A stretch of 15,068 bases of DNA from CAYNVS01 sp964400725 (GTDB lineage: Bacteria; Myxococcota_A; SURF-8; CAYNVS01): NCBI GenBank assembly GCA_964400725.1, contig CAYNVS010000058.1, positions 1-15,068 on the forward strand, in the 5' to 3' direction. Position 1 is the stretch's first letter; every line of letters starts with the position of its first letter. The position numbers and the translations under genes are program-made. Under the pieces are notes generated by a model. The model saw nothing but the letters and a program-made list of their open reading frames with translations. It was not told the DNA's origin and made no database searches. Below, in pieces: positions 8,209 through 15,068 of this stretch.

Positions 8209-10245
8209 ATGAACCGTTTGTTAAACTTAATATTGCTTTTATGCTTTGCGGCGACCGCCGTCTTTGCGGCGTTCGGCTGCGCCGAAAAAACTACGCTGGA
8301 CGGTAAAAATTATTACGAAGGCGATCAAGACGCGGCTTCGGGCGAATCGGCCAATAAGGACGCCTACAAGCCGCCGATTCTCCCTTCAAGCCGGCTTCAA
8401 TTCCCAATCGAAACCATAGCTTACGGCGAATCCAAAACGGCCGTCCTTTCCGGCGGACAGCCTTTTTACGGTTTCATTCTAAACGCTTTGGCGGGCGCAA
8501 GCCTTTCGGTTACGGTCGCGGCCAAGGACGATATTTTCGACCCGGTCGCAATAGTTTACGGGCCGCGCACTTATCAAGGCGCATTCGGTCAGGCGATCGC
8601 TTTCGCGGACGATTTGGGACTTTCCAAAAGCTCCACCCTCTCCGGCGTTAAACTCGCGTACGGCGGAGTTTATCTTGTTTTGGTCGCCTCTTACGACAAC
8701 AAAACCGGCGGCGAATTTAAAATCGGCGTAGGCTGCAGCGGCCAATGCGGCGTTCCCGCATGCGCGCTTGAGTCCTGCGGACTGTTCTGCCCCGGCGGTT
8801 TTCTGGTCGATCCGGCCGGATGTCCGGTATGCAGGTGTCAGGATAATATACAATGCGAATGCTCCTTGGACGCCGACTGCCCCGCCGGGTTTACCTGCGA
8901 CGTATCTTCGTGCAAATGCGCGGCGTCTCTCGATCCGTGCGGGCAGTGCGGCTCTGAATACGATCCCGTATGCGGCTCGGACGGCAAAACCTACATGAAC
9001 AGATGTCAAGCGGAATGCTTGAACGCGGGCGACGTAAAAAATGGCGAGTGCATCGGACTGCCTGAAACTTGTTCGTCCGACTCCGACTGCCAGACCGGCC
9101 AAAAGTGCAAAAACGGTTATTGCAACTATCCGTCGGACGGCTGCGATTGCGGCGACGAATACAATCCGGTTTGCGGCGCGGACGGAGTTACTTACATTAA
9201 TCAGTGCGACGCAAAGTGCAAAAACGCCTCCGTCGCTTACTTTGGGCCATGCGTCTATCAGGAGTGTCTGCCGTTTTGCAAAACGCGCGTAGATTTTAAT
9301 GCCGACCCGAACAAAGAAATCGAAGGTTATTTTGACGGCTGCACCGACGCTTTCCTTCTTTTAACGAGCTGCCAATGGTGCGGCTGGAACGCCGGCGGAG
9401 ATAAGGGTTGCATGAATTGCACGGCTGTCTGCGCGGGCGAAGGAACGAACCTCGAAGGATACTACGACGACTGCACCGGCGCGCTTATTAAATATTCCGA
9501 CTGCGGCGGCAACTCGACCTGCGTCTGCCCGCCAATTTATAAGCCCGTCTGCGGCGCCGACGGCGTTACATACATGAACCAGTGCGAGGCAGACTGCAAA
9601 AAGGCTTCGGTTTCGTACGCGGGCGCGTGCGGCGGCTCCGCGGGCGCTTGCAAGGCCGACGCCGACTGCCCCTACGGCTATTACTGCTCGGTGGACTCCG
9701 CCGACGCGCTCAACTCGGTCTGCAAACCGGCCAAGGCAATAGATTGCAAAGCCGATTCCGACTGTCCGCCGGGGTTTTTCTGCCACGCCGCGCAGGCGCA
9801 GACGAGCTATATGGGCGATTTCTGCGCGCCGCTGAGCGACCTCGAATGCGTCAGAACGGGATGTTTCAAAGAAATTTGCTCGACCGGAGAGGTCAATACT
9901 AATTGCGGCGAATACCAAAACGCTTTCTCGTGTTTCAATTTTGCGCTTTGCCAAAAACAACCCAACGGCGCCTGCGCATGGACGAAAACGACCGATTACG
10001 AAACATGCCTTGAGAGACTGAGCGAAGCCGCGCCCTGCGACGCAAGCGGGGCTTGCCCGCCCGGACAGGTTTGTTCCGCCGGAGTCTGCGCCGCGGCCGA
10101 ATGCGTCTGTCCTAGCGTCGGACCTGAAGTTTGCGGCGACGACTGCAAAACTTACGAAAACGCGTGCAAACTCTCCTGCGCCGGCGTTAGACCGGTTCAC
10201 GAAGGGCCGTGCAATCCGACCGAACCGGTTTGCCGTCCTCGCTGA
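8209..10245 (+). CDS. Kazal-type multidomain protease-inhibitor-like lipoprotein
   Basis: The protein has 678 residues from ATG 8209, chosen because AGGAG (8197-8201) precedes it and a signal peptide follows; an in-frame TTG at 8140 would add an implausible Cys-rich leader. The lipid Cys is probably 24 (AAFGC). Order of parts: a pre-peptidase C-terminal (PPC)-like beta domain (about 63-175); an antistasin-like module (about 180-210, CPGGFLVDPAGCPVCRC); Kazal modules at 244-281, 312-348 and 438-474 with the signature PVCG(S/A)DGxTYxNxC; a degenerate fourth at 632-668; and an eight-cysteine cluster (547-600) like those in Myxococcota. Short CxxDxDCPxGxxC modules (217-237, 288-305, 481-505, 513-539, 610-627) link them. 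Between Kazal 2 and 3 lies a duplicated EGY(F/Y)DxCT unit. Kazal and antistasin folds block serine proteases, so a surface inhibitor or adhesive protein is likely, but inhibition is unproven. It is a single gene with its own promoter and terminator. Confidence 0.88.
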   Translation: MNRLLNLILLLCFAATAVFAAFGCAEKTTLDGKNYYEGDQDAASGESANKDAYKPPILPSSRLQFPIETIAYGESKTAVLSGGQPFYGFILNALAGASLSVTVAAKDDIFDPVAIVYGPRTYQGAFGQAIAFADDLGLSKSSTLSGVKLAYGGVYLVLVASYDNKTGGEFKIGVGCSGQCGVPACALESCGLFCPGGFLVDPAGCPVCRCQDNIQCECSLDADCPAGFTCDVSSCKCAASLDPCGQCGSEYDPVCGSDGKTYMNRCQAECLNAGDVKNGECIGLPETCSSDSDCQTGQKCKNGYCNYPSDGCDCGDEYNPVCGADGVTYINQCDAKCKNASVAYFGPCVYQECLPFCKTRVDFNADPNKEIEGYFDGCTDAFLLLTSCQWCGWNAGGDKGCMNCTAVCAGEGTNLEGYYDDCTGALIKYSDCGGNSTCVCPPIYKPVCGADGVTYMNQCEADCKKASVSYAGACGGSAGACKADADCPYGYYCSVDSADALNSVCKPAKAIDCKADSDCPPGFFCHAAQAQTSYMGDFCAPLSDLECVRTGCFKEICSTGEVNTNCGEYQNAFSCFNFALCQKQPNGACAWTKTTDYETCLERLSEAAPCDASGACPPGQVCSAGVCAAAECVCPSVGPEVCGDDCKTYENACKLSCAGVRPVHEGPCNPTEPVCRPR

Positions 10246-10270
10246 CCGCTCTTATTTTAATTTAATGTAT

Positions 10271-10297
10271 AGCGGCCGACCGGCCGCTTTTTTATTT
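10271..10297 (+). terminator. Intrinsic terminator of the Kazal lipoprotein gene
   Basis: AGCGGCC (10271-10277), the loop GACC and GGCCGCT (10282-10288) form a 7-bp GC-rich stem followed directly by TTTTTT and ATTTT. It lies 25 bases after the stop. The T-run is on the plus strand only, so it does not serve priA well. Confidence 0.85.
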
Positions 10298-10333
10298 TCC
10301 AACCGCGCCTTGAAACGCCAAAAAAGCAAACCT

Positions 10334-12823
10334 TCACAGCATCGACGACGGATCGACGTCGATGCGGACCTCTACGTCGGAGTATTTTTCGATTTCTTTG
10401 CGCGATTTGGCGAGCGCGTCTAACGCCGCGGCGATTTGAGCCGAATTGCGGGCTTTCAATATTGCGTGCCGCCTGAATTTATCCTTGATTCGCTCCACCG
10501 GCGCCGCGGTCGCGTCGAGAGCTTCAGCGCCCGCAAGCCTCGAATCCGACGCGCACATTTCCTTCAGCCGCTTCGAAAGCGTTTCGGCCGTTTCGTTCGT
10601 CCTAGCCTCGTCCTCGCCGGTTACGAGCGCGCGCATAAGCCTTGAGTAAGGCGGGTAGAAAGCGGCGCGTCTGCGCTTAAGTTCGTACTCCGCAAAAGCG
10701 TCGTAATTCCCCTCTCGCACGAAATCGAATATTTCGTGGTCGGGATTGAGCGTTTGAATTATCACTTCGCCCGGAGTTTCTCCGCGTCCGGCGCGTCCCG
10801 CGATTTGCGTCAATATTTGAAACGTCCGCTCCGCTGCGCGGAAGTCGGGGAAATTCATAGAATGATCGGCCATGAGTGCGGCGGCGAGCGTTACGTTAGG
10901 AAAGTGATGCCCCTTGGTTATTATCTGCGTGCCGATAAGCGCGTCGGCCTCGCCTTTTGCGAAGCGCGTAAGTATTCTTTCCAGCTCGCCTTTGCGGGCT
11001 ATCGCGTCGCGGTCCAGACGGAGCAGGCGCGCCTGCGGAAAGTAGTTTGCGAGCAGCAGCTCGAACTTCTCGGTGCCGGAGCCGAGAAGCCGCAAATCCG
11101 CGCTCAGGCAGTTCTCGCAGACTTCCGGCGGCGACGTTTCGGCTCCGCAGTAATGGCAGGAAAAATTTTTTGCCGCCCTGTGGTAAACCATCGAAACGTC
11201 GCAGCGCGCGCAGACCAGCGACCAGCCGCATTGCGGGCATTGCAGCGTCGGCGCGAAGCCGCGGCGAGGCGCGAACAGCATCGCCTGCTTCCCCGCGTCG
11301 AAAACGCCGTTGAGCGCGACTACAAGCTCCGGCGACAACAGCAGTCCGTCCTTCAGGTCGCGCGGGGAGAGCCCGACTACCGATATGCGCGGCATCGCCC
11401 GCTCTTTCGCCCGTTCAGGAAGGCTTAAAAGCTCGTATTTGGCCGTTTTTGCGTTTAGCCAGCTTTCAAGCGAAGGGGTCGCGCTGCCTAAAACCGCCGT
11501 CGCGCCTTCTATGTTGGCGCGCATAACCGCCGCGTCGCGGGCGTTGTAAAGCGATCGCTCCTCGCTCTTATAGCTCTGTTCGTGCTCTTCGTCCACAACG
11601 ACGAGCCCGACGTTTTCAAGCGGCGCGAAAACCGCCGATCTGGCTCCGATGACCACTTCGGCTTCTCCGTCGCGGGCGCGGCTCCATTCGTCGAACCTCT
11701 CGCCGTCCGAAAGTCCAGAATGCAGCAGCGCGATGCGGTCGCCGAACTCGGCGGCGAATCTTCTGAGCAATTGCGGCGTCAGCGCGATTTCGGGCGCCAT
11801 AACAAGCGCCGTTTTCCCTTTGTCCGCGCAGGCGCGGCAGGCGCGGATGTAAACTTCGGTTTTGCCGGAGCCCGTAACGCCGTGCAGCAGAAACGTTTTA
11901 AACCCGCCCGAATCGACGGACGCGATTATCCGTCCAAGCGCCTCTTTTTGGTAGGCCGTGAGCTCTCTCGCGGCTCTGGGCTCTTCGTCCGTCTCCGCGT
12001 TAAGCGACATCGGAGCGCGGTAAATTCTTCTGGATTGCGACGCGACGATTCCGTCGGCTTCCAGCTTTTTCAGCGCGGACGCGCAGTCCTTTACGCTTTT
12101 TTCAAGCGCTCGGAGAGAAGCGGCGTTTGTTTCCAGCAGAATTTCCAACAGAGCGCGCCGCTTGCCGCCGGGTTTTGCCGCGGCGGCGGCGGTTTCGGCT
12201 TTTTCGCGGTCGACGAGGCTGAATATCTTCTCGCTTTTCTCTCGCGCTTTGGGCTTGGCGAGCCTGCCGGAAAATTTCACGACGCCCGCTTTTTTTAGTT
12301 TTTCCAGCTCCCGCTCCGCCGCGCCTAACCGGGCGCACTTGTCTATCGTCATTCCGTTCGACGCGGCAAGCTCGCGAATAAATTCAATCCACGGCGCGGG
12401 AAGCTCCAATTGCAGCGCGGTTTCGACCGCCTGAGGAGCGGCGACCGCTATTTTCTCGGACATTCTAACTATCGCCGGAGGCAGCGCCATGCGGAAGACC
12501 TCTCCGGCCATAGAGCGGTAGTAGCGGCAAATCCACGAAAGCAGCTTCAGCATATTGCGCGAAAAGACCGGCCTGCGGTCGAGCAGGCTTTGTATTTCTT
12601 TTAATTCAGTCTTTCGCGCGGGTTCGCCGCCGGGCGCGTCCCATAAAGGGGCGTCCCATATGACTCCCGATAGAATCCGCGGGCCGAAAGGAACCGAAAC
12701 CAGCTGCCCCGGCTCAAGCTCGCATGCAAGCTCCGCGGGCGCGCCGTAATCGAACAAGTCGAAGTAAGGCCCGGCGACCGCGACTTTGAAAACTTTATCG
12801 TATTCGGTTTGCTTTTTCGTCAA
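10334..12823 (-). CDS. priA: Primosomal replication-restart helicase PriA
   Basis: PriA is a 3'-5' DNA helicase that recognises abandoned replication forks and reloads the replisome. The 829 residues carry the expected parts in order: an N-terminal 3'-DNA-binding domain (about 10-110, FDYGAP, VSVPFGPR), a winged-helix/linker region (about 145-275), and Walker A GVTGSGKT (315-322). Then come the DEEH box (411-414), GSATPSLES (446-454), eight zinc-binding cysteines (529, 532, 538, 541, 556, 559, 569, 572) and motif V/VI (GTQIITKGHHFPNVTL, QIAGRAGRG). It is about 100 residues longer than E. coli PriA, mostly in the middle linker. The start is TTG 12823; an in-frame TAA lies four codons upstream, so no earlier normal start exists. 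No Shine-Dalgarno sequence is visible, and the elbB terminator ends only 11 bases upstream. Confidence 0.97.
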   Translation of the reverse strand: MTKKQTEYDKVFKVAVAGPYFDLFDYGAPAELACELEPGQLVSVPFGPRILSGVIWDAPLWDAPGGEPARKTELKEIQSLLDRRPVFSRNMLKLLSWICRYYRSMAGEVFRMALPPAIVRMSEKIAVAAPQAVETALQLELPAPWIEFIRELAASNGMTIDKCARLGAAERELEKLKKAGVVKFSGRLAKPKAREKSEKIFSLVDREKAETAAAAAKPGGKRRALLEILLETNAASLRALEKSVKDCASALKKLEADGIVASQSRRIYRAPMSLNAETDEEPRAARELTAYQKEALGRIIASVDSGGFKTFLLHGVTGSGKTEVYIRACRACADKGKTALVMAPEIALTPQLLRRFAAEFGDRIALLHSGLSDGERFDEWSRARDGEAEVVIGARSAVFAPLENVGLVVVDEEHEQSYKSEERSLYNARDAAVMRANIEGATAVLGSATPSLESWLNAKTAKYELLSLPERAKERAMPRISVVGLSPRDLKDGLLLSPELVVALNGVFDAGKQAMLFAPRRGFAPTLQCPQCGWSLVCARCDVSMVYHRAAKNFSCHYCGAETSPPEVCENCLSADLRLLGSGTEKFELLLANYFPQARLLRLDRDAIARKGELERILTRFAKGEADALIGTQIITKGHHFPNVTLAAALMADHSMNFPDFRAAERTFQILTQIAGRAGRGETPGEVIIQTLNPDHEIFDFVREGNYDAFAEYELKRRRAAFYPPYSRLMRALVTGEDEARTNETAETLSKRLKEMCASDSRLAGAEALDATAAPVERIKDKFRRHAILKARNSAQIAAALDALAKSRKEIEKYSDVEVRIDVDPSSML

Positions 12824-12834
12824 AATTGCCGCTT

Positions 12835-12865
12835 AAAATAAAAACGACGGCGACCCGCGCCGTCG
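12835..12865 (-). terminator. Intrinsic terminator of the SPFH-CNBD-elbB operon
   Basis: On the minus strand CGACGGCG (12865-12858), a 5-base loop and CGCCGTCG (12852-12845) are followed by TTTTTATTTT. The structure lies 29 bases after the elbB stop and 11 bases before the priA TTG, so it may also limit read-through into priA. Confidence 0.85.
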
Positions 12866-12894
12866 GTTAGAGTTAATTTGCCGAGGAAACGCGC

Positions 12895-13551
12895 TTAAGC
12901 GGTTTCAACCAGTTTGGCGCACAGCTTCTCGATTCCGGCCGATACCTCGGCTATGCCGGGGCCGAGCATGTACGCGGGCGTCGTTATGAGTTTGTTCTTC
13001 TCGTCGAAACAGATTTCGTCAACCTTGCAGACGACGTGCTTTGCGCCCGTCTTCTGCAGCTCCGCGGCTGTGGACGCGTCGTTTCCGACGGTCAGCCTGA
13101 CTCCATCGGAGCCGAACGCCAGCGCTAGAATTACCGGAGCGATGCACATTGCCGCTATCGGTTTTCCGGCGGCGCGCATCGCCTTGAGGAACTTCAGCAA
13201 ATCGGGATTGACGCTTCCGCCCGCTCCTTTTACCGCGAAGTCGCAAAGATTTAGAGCCGCCCCAAACCCGCCCGGTATCGCGACGCCGTCGAAGTCGCGC
13301 TCGTTAAGAGCGGCGAGGCGTTCAATTTCGCCTCGCGCAATTCTCGCCGATTCCGCGAGGACGCTTCGCGTTTCCGCCGACTGCGACCCGTTTGCGTGGT
13401 TTACGACTTTGCTTTGCTTTATATCGGGAGCCGCGCACGTTACAGCCGCGCCCATTTTATTAAGGTAAAGCAGCGTAAGCGCCGCCTCGTGAATTTCGCT
13501 TCCGTCGCGGACTCCGCAGCCCGCCAGAACGACCGCTATTCGTTTGCGCAT
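12895..13551 (-). CDS. elbB: Isoprenoid biosynthesis glyoxalase ElbB-like protein
   Basis: The 218 residues match ElbB of the class I glutamine amidotransferase/DJ-1 superfamily. The landmarks are VVLAGCGVRDGSEIHEA near the start, the IPGGFGAALNL loop (92-102), the nucleophile elbow AAMCIAP with Cys136, and the late TTPAYMLGPGIAEVSAGI. E. coli ElbB has weak glyoxalase III activity and was linked to isoprenoid synthesis; its true role is unsettled. Length is normal for the family (about 217). Its ATG directly follows the TAA of the CNBD gene upstream (TAAATG), and the ribosome site (AAGGA) lies inside that gene, so the two are probably translationally coupled. A terminator follows at 12835-12865. 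Confidence 0.93.
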   Translation of the reverse strand: MRKRIAVVLAGCGVRDGSEIHEAALTLLYLNKMGAAVTCAAPDIKQSKVVNHANGSQSAETRSVLAESARIARGEIERLAALNERDFDGVAIPGGFGAALNLCDFAVKGAGGSVNPDLLKFLKAMRAAGKPIAAMCIAPVILALAFGSDGVRLTVGNDASTAAELQKTGAKHVVCKVDEICFDEKNKLITTPAYMLGPGIAEVSAGIEKLCAKLVETA

Positions 13552-14238
13552 TTACTCGTCCTTCAGGTCTTTGTTTCCGTGAGACTGGTTGGCGTTTCCC
13601 CAGTTCGCAAAATCTTTTTGAATGACTTGAACTTTCTGCTTCATTCCGATGGTTTCCAAGGGGATTTCATCCCGCTCGGTCTTAACCGGCTCGTGCCACT
13701 CTTCAACCGCCTGACTCGCCATGCGTATTCCTTGCGCCGCGTCTTTCGCGCCGAGCTTGACCTGATTGGTTATTTTTGCGAGCTGCTCGTCCGCAAGCCT
13801 TAGCTGCTGCACCATTATTTTCGCGAGCATCTCTTGAAAGTGATACGCCGTAGGATGTCCGGTGTGAAAGAGCGCGTCGAACGCCGTGCGCGCAAGCCGC
13901 AGCAGGTACGTGTCGCCCAGAGAAATGCAGGTGGCGCTGCGCTCGCCTCTGTCAACCAAAGCGACTTGGCCTATCAGCGCGCCGGGGTTCATTTTCGCGA
14001 CCGGCTTGTCTTTCAATTCGGTAACCTTTTTAACGACGCCGACCGAGCCGGACACGATTATGTAACATGAATCGCCGGGTTCCCCTTCCTCGAAAATCAC
14101 TTCGCGGTTTTTATAAAACCAAAATTCCATGATGCGCAGCAAAGCCTTGATCTCTTCGGGCTTGAACTCCGCGAAAAGAGGGAACTGCGAAACCGCGGAA
14201 TAGACGTTTTGAAAGTTCATCTCCAAACGATTGGGCAT
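13552..14238 (-). CDS. Stand-alone cyclic-nucleotide-binding-domain protein, altered pocket
   Basis: This 228-residue protein has a CRP-type cyclic-nucleotide-binding domain (about 15-145; FYKNREVIFEEGEPGDSCYI, VSGSVGVV). The phosphate-binding cassette reads GALIGQVALVDRGERSAT (87-103). Arg100 and Ser101, which hold the cyclic phosphate, are kept. The glutamate that normally contacts the ribose is Gln91. There is no helix-turn-helix. The C-terminal 80 residues are helical, then charged and probably disordered, so it is not a CRP-like transcription factor. ATG 14238 follows AAGGGG closely. It starts 15 bases after the first CNBD gene ends and abuts elbB. It may bind a different ligand, or none, and act through protein contacts. 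Confidence 0.87.
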   Translation of the reverse strand: MPNRLEMNFQNVYSAVSQFPLFAEFKPEEIKALLRIMEFWFYKNREVIFEEGEPGDSCYIIVSGSVGVVKKVTELKDKPVAKMNPGALIGQVALVDRGERSATCISLGDTYLLRLARTAFDALFHTGHPTAYHFQEMLAKIMVQQLRLADEQLAKITNQVKLGAKDAAQGIRMASQAVEEWHEPVKTERDEIPLETIGMKQKVQVIQKDFANWGNANQSHGNKDLKDE

Positions 14239-14253
14239 TGCGGTCCCCTTTCC

Positions 14254-14796
14254 TTAATCAAATTTCGTAAGACGCTGCCTGAATTTTTCGGCTTCGCGCT
14301 TCAGCGTTTCCGGGTCTTTGTAGTCGTCGCTTATAAACAAATGCCGCGGATTTGCCACCAAATCGGCTATTTTCTCGTCGATGTTGCGCAGACGCTCGCA
14401 AAGATTCATGGTAAGGCTTCTAAGCAGCTTGAAAGCCGCCGGATTAAGCTCGTTTTTAAGCCTTAAAAACGACGCGACCGAAACGGAGTGAAGCACCGAC
14501 ATTTGAACCGCCTCCACTGTGGCCGAACGCGGGTTGGGGTCGATAAACGACATCTCGCCGATAACGTCCTCCGCGCCGAAGCGGCCGTAAATAAAACGGC
14601 TGCCGTCGGTAAAAGGCTCGTACGCGATTAAATCGCCGCGCTCGATTATGTAAAGCTCAGTCGAGGGTTCGCCCTTCTCGAAAAGTTTTTCTTTGGGGCG
14701 AAGAGCCTTCTGCTTGCATAAACGCAGAATAGTAAGCGTCTCTTCGTCGGTAAATTCCATGAAAAGAGGGATTCTCCTCAAGAAATCAATGTCCAT
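14254..14796 (-). CDS. Stand-alone cyclic-nucleotide-binding-domain protein
   Basis: This 180-residue protein consists of one CRP-type CNBD (about 5-125) plus a short helical tail (about 126-180). The start of the domain is typical (LRRIPLFMEFTDEE, LFEKGEPSTELYIIERGDL). The phosphate-binding cassette VIGEMSFIDPNPRSATV (78-94) keeps both Glu81 and Arg90, so it could bind a cyclic nucleotide. There is no DNA-binding or enzymatic domain. ATG 14796 has a clear AAAGGA ribosome site. The gene lies 48 bases after the SPFH gene and 15 bases before the second CNBD gene, in one apparent operon. The two CNBD proteins may form a heterodimer or sense different signals; this is inference. Confidence 0.88.
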   Translation of the reverse strand: MDIDFLRRIPLFMEFTDEETLTILRLCKQKALRPKEKLFEKGEPSTELYIIERGDLIAYEPFTDGSRFIYGRFGAEDVIGEMSFIDPNPRSATVEAVQMSVLHSVSVASFLRLKNELNPAAFKLLRSLTMNLCERLRNIDEKIADLVANPRHLFISDDYKDPETLKREAEKFRQRLTKFD

Positions 14797-14844
14797 TCCG
14801 ATTCCTTTCGTCTTTTCGGCGGCGCCGATTTTGCCTCGGCTTCG

Positions 14845-15068
14845 CTATTGCTTGCCGTCCTTGTTGTGTCCTTCCGACCATATGTCGCCCAGCATGCCGA
14901 GGCTTCCCATCAGACCGGCGGTCTCGTAGGGGACGAAAACCTTGGTGGCTTTGCCGTTGGCCATTTTCTCCATCGCTTCAAGGTATTTGATGGCGATAAG
15001 CTCTTTGGTGGGTCCGGCGGCCTTAATCGAGCTGTAAACGAGCTGAATGGCGTTCGCCTGCGCCTGCG
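14845..15068 (-). CDS. C-terminus of an SPFH/band-7 (stomatin-like) membrane protein (5' part outside window)
   Basis: Only the last 73 residues are in the window, read from 15066 to TAG at 14845. The Ala/Gln-rich helix end (QAQANAIQLV), then AAGPTKELIAIKYLEAMEKM, ANGKATKVFVPYET and a Gly/Leu-rich end (LMGSLGMLGDIW) match the C-terminus of slipin/stomatin-like SPFH proteins, which oligomerise on membranes and organise lipid microdomains or proteases. The N-terminal membrane anchor and band-7 domain lie to the right of the window. It leads an apparent operon with two CNBD proteins and elbB; no terminator is visible in the 48-base gap that follows. It could instead be a QmcA- or HflC-type member. 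Confidence 0.85.
   Translation of the reverse strand, partial: QAQANAIQLVYSSIKAAGPTKELIAIKYLEAMEKMANGKATKVFVPYETAGLMGSLGMLGDIWSEGHNKDGKQ

Noticed and set aside
8938..9630. Repeated Kazal-coding segments as possible DNA repeats or a CRISPR-like array
   Set aside because: The similarity is at protein level, the spacing is irregular and the DNA has diverged at third positions, so this is domain duplication.
9361..10200. A 279-codon minus-strand open frame
   Set aside because: It is the antisense shadow of the Kazal lipoprotein, whose cysteine pattern proves the plus strand is coding.
10736..11428. Plus-strand open frames opposite priA, including one of 230 codons
   Set aside because: They are antisense to helicase motifs and zinc cysteines of PriA, with no independent ribosome site or family match.

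Overview
The window is 15 kb of bacterial chromosome, apparently from an uncultured Gram-negative related to the former Deltaproteobacteria (Myxococcota or Bradymonadota-like). This placement is an inference. It rests on several exported lipoproteins that join acidic Glu/Asp linkers to cysteine-rich modules, on Kazal domains, and on an eight-cysteine-cluster segment of a kind common in Myxococcota. There are no tRNA or rRNA genes, no CRISPR array and no insertion sequence. The gene content is a mix of housekeeping genes and a lineage-specific envelope block.

Layout from left to right. (1) 1-2772, minus strand: pyruvate phosphate dikinase, missing only its extreme 3' end. (2) 2773-3127: a divergent control region with promoters facing both ways, two palindromes and a terminator-like hairpin. 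(3) 3128-4360, plus strand: a lipoprotein with two tandem domains, each carrying an NCC...CxCxC cysteine signature. (4) 4394-7790, minus strand: a probable three-gene operon, read from 7790 downward. It encodes an exported DUF1571 (LolA-like) protein, a large ZU5-like/Cys-rich lipoprotein and a small alpha-helical lipoprotein. (5) 7791-8208: a second divergent control region. It ends in a short hairpin that overlaps the ribosome binding site of the next gene. (6) 8209-10245, plus strand: a 678-residue lipoprotein with a PPC-like domain, an antistasin-like module, four Kazal-type modules and an eight-cysteine cluster, followed by a strong terminator. (7) 10334-12823, minus strand: priA. (8) 12895-15068, minus strand: a tight operon read from the right edge inward. 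It encodes the C-terminus of an SPFH/band-7 (stomatin-like) protein, two stand-alone cyclic-nucleotide-binding-domain proteins and ElbB, and ends at a terminator just upstream of priA.

The housekeeping genes (ppdK, priA, elbB) are ordinary. The most unusual material is the block of exported cysteine-rich proteins at 3128-10245. Four of its five products appear to be lipoproteins, and one combines several protease-inhibitor folds on one membrane anchor. It also contains a LolA-like exported protein co-transcribed with two lipoproteins. Other points worth checking are an abrupt codon-usage change inside ppdK near position 430, a priA start squeezed directly behind a terminator, and the SPFH/double-CNBD operon, in which one CNBD has lost the ribose-binding glutamate.
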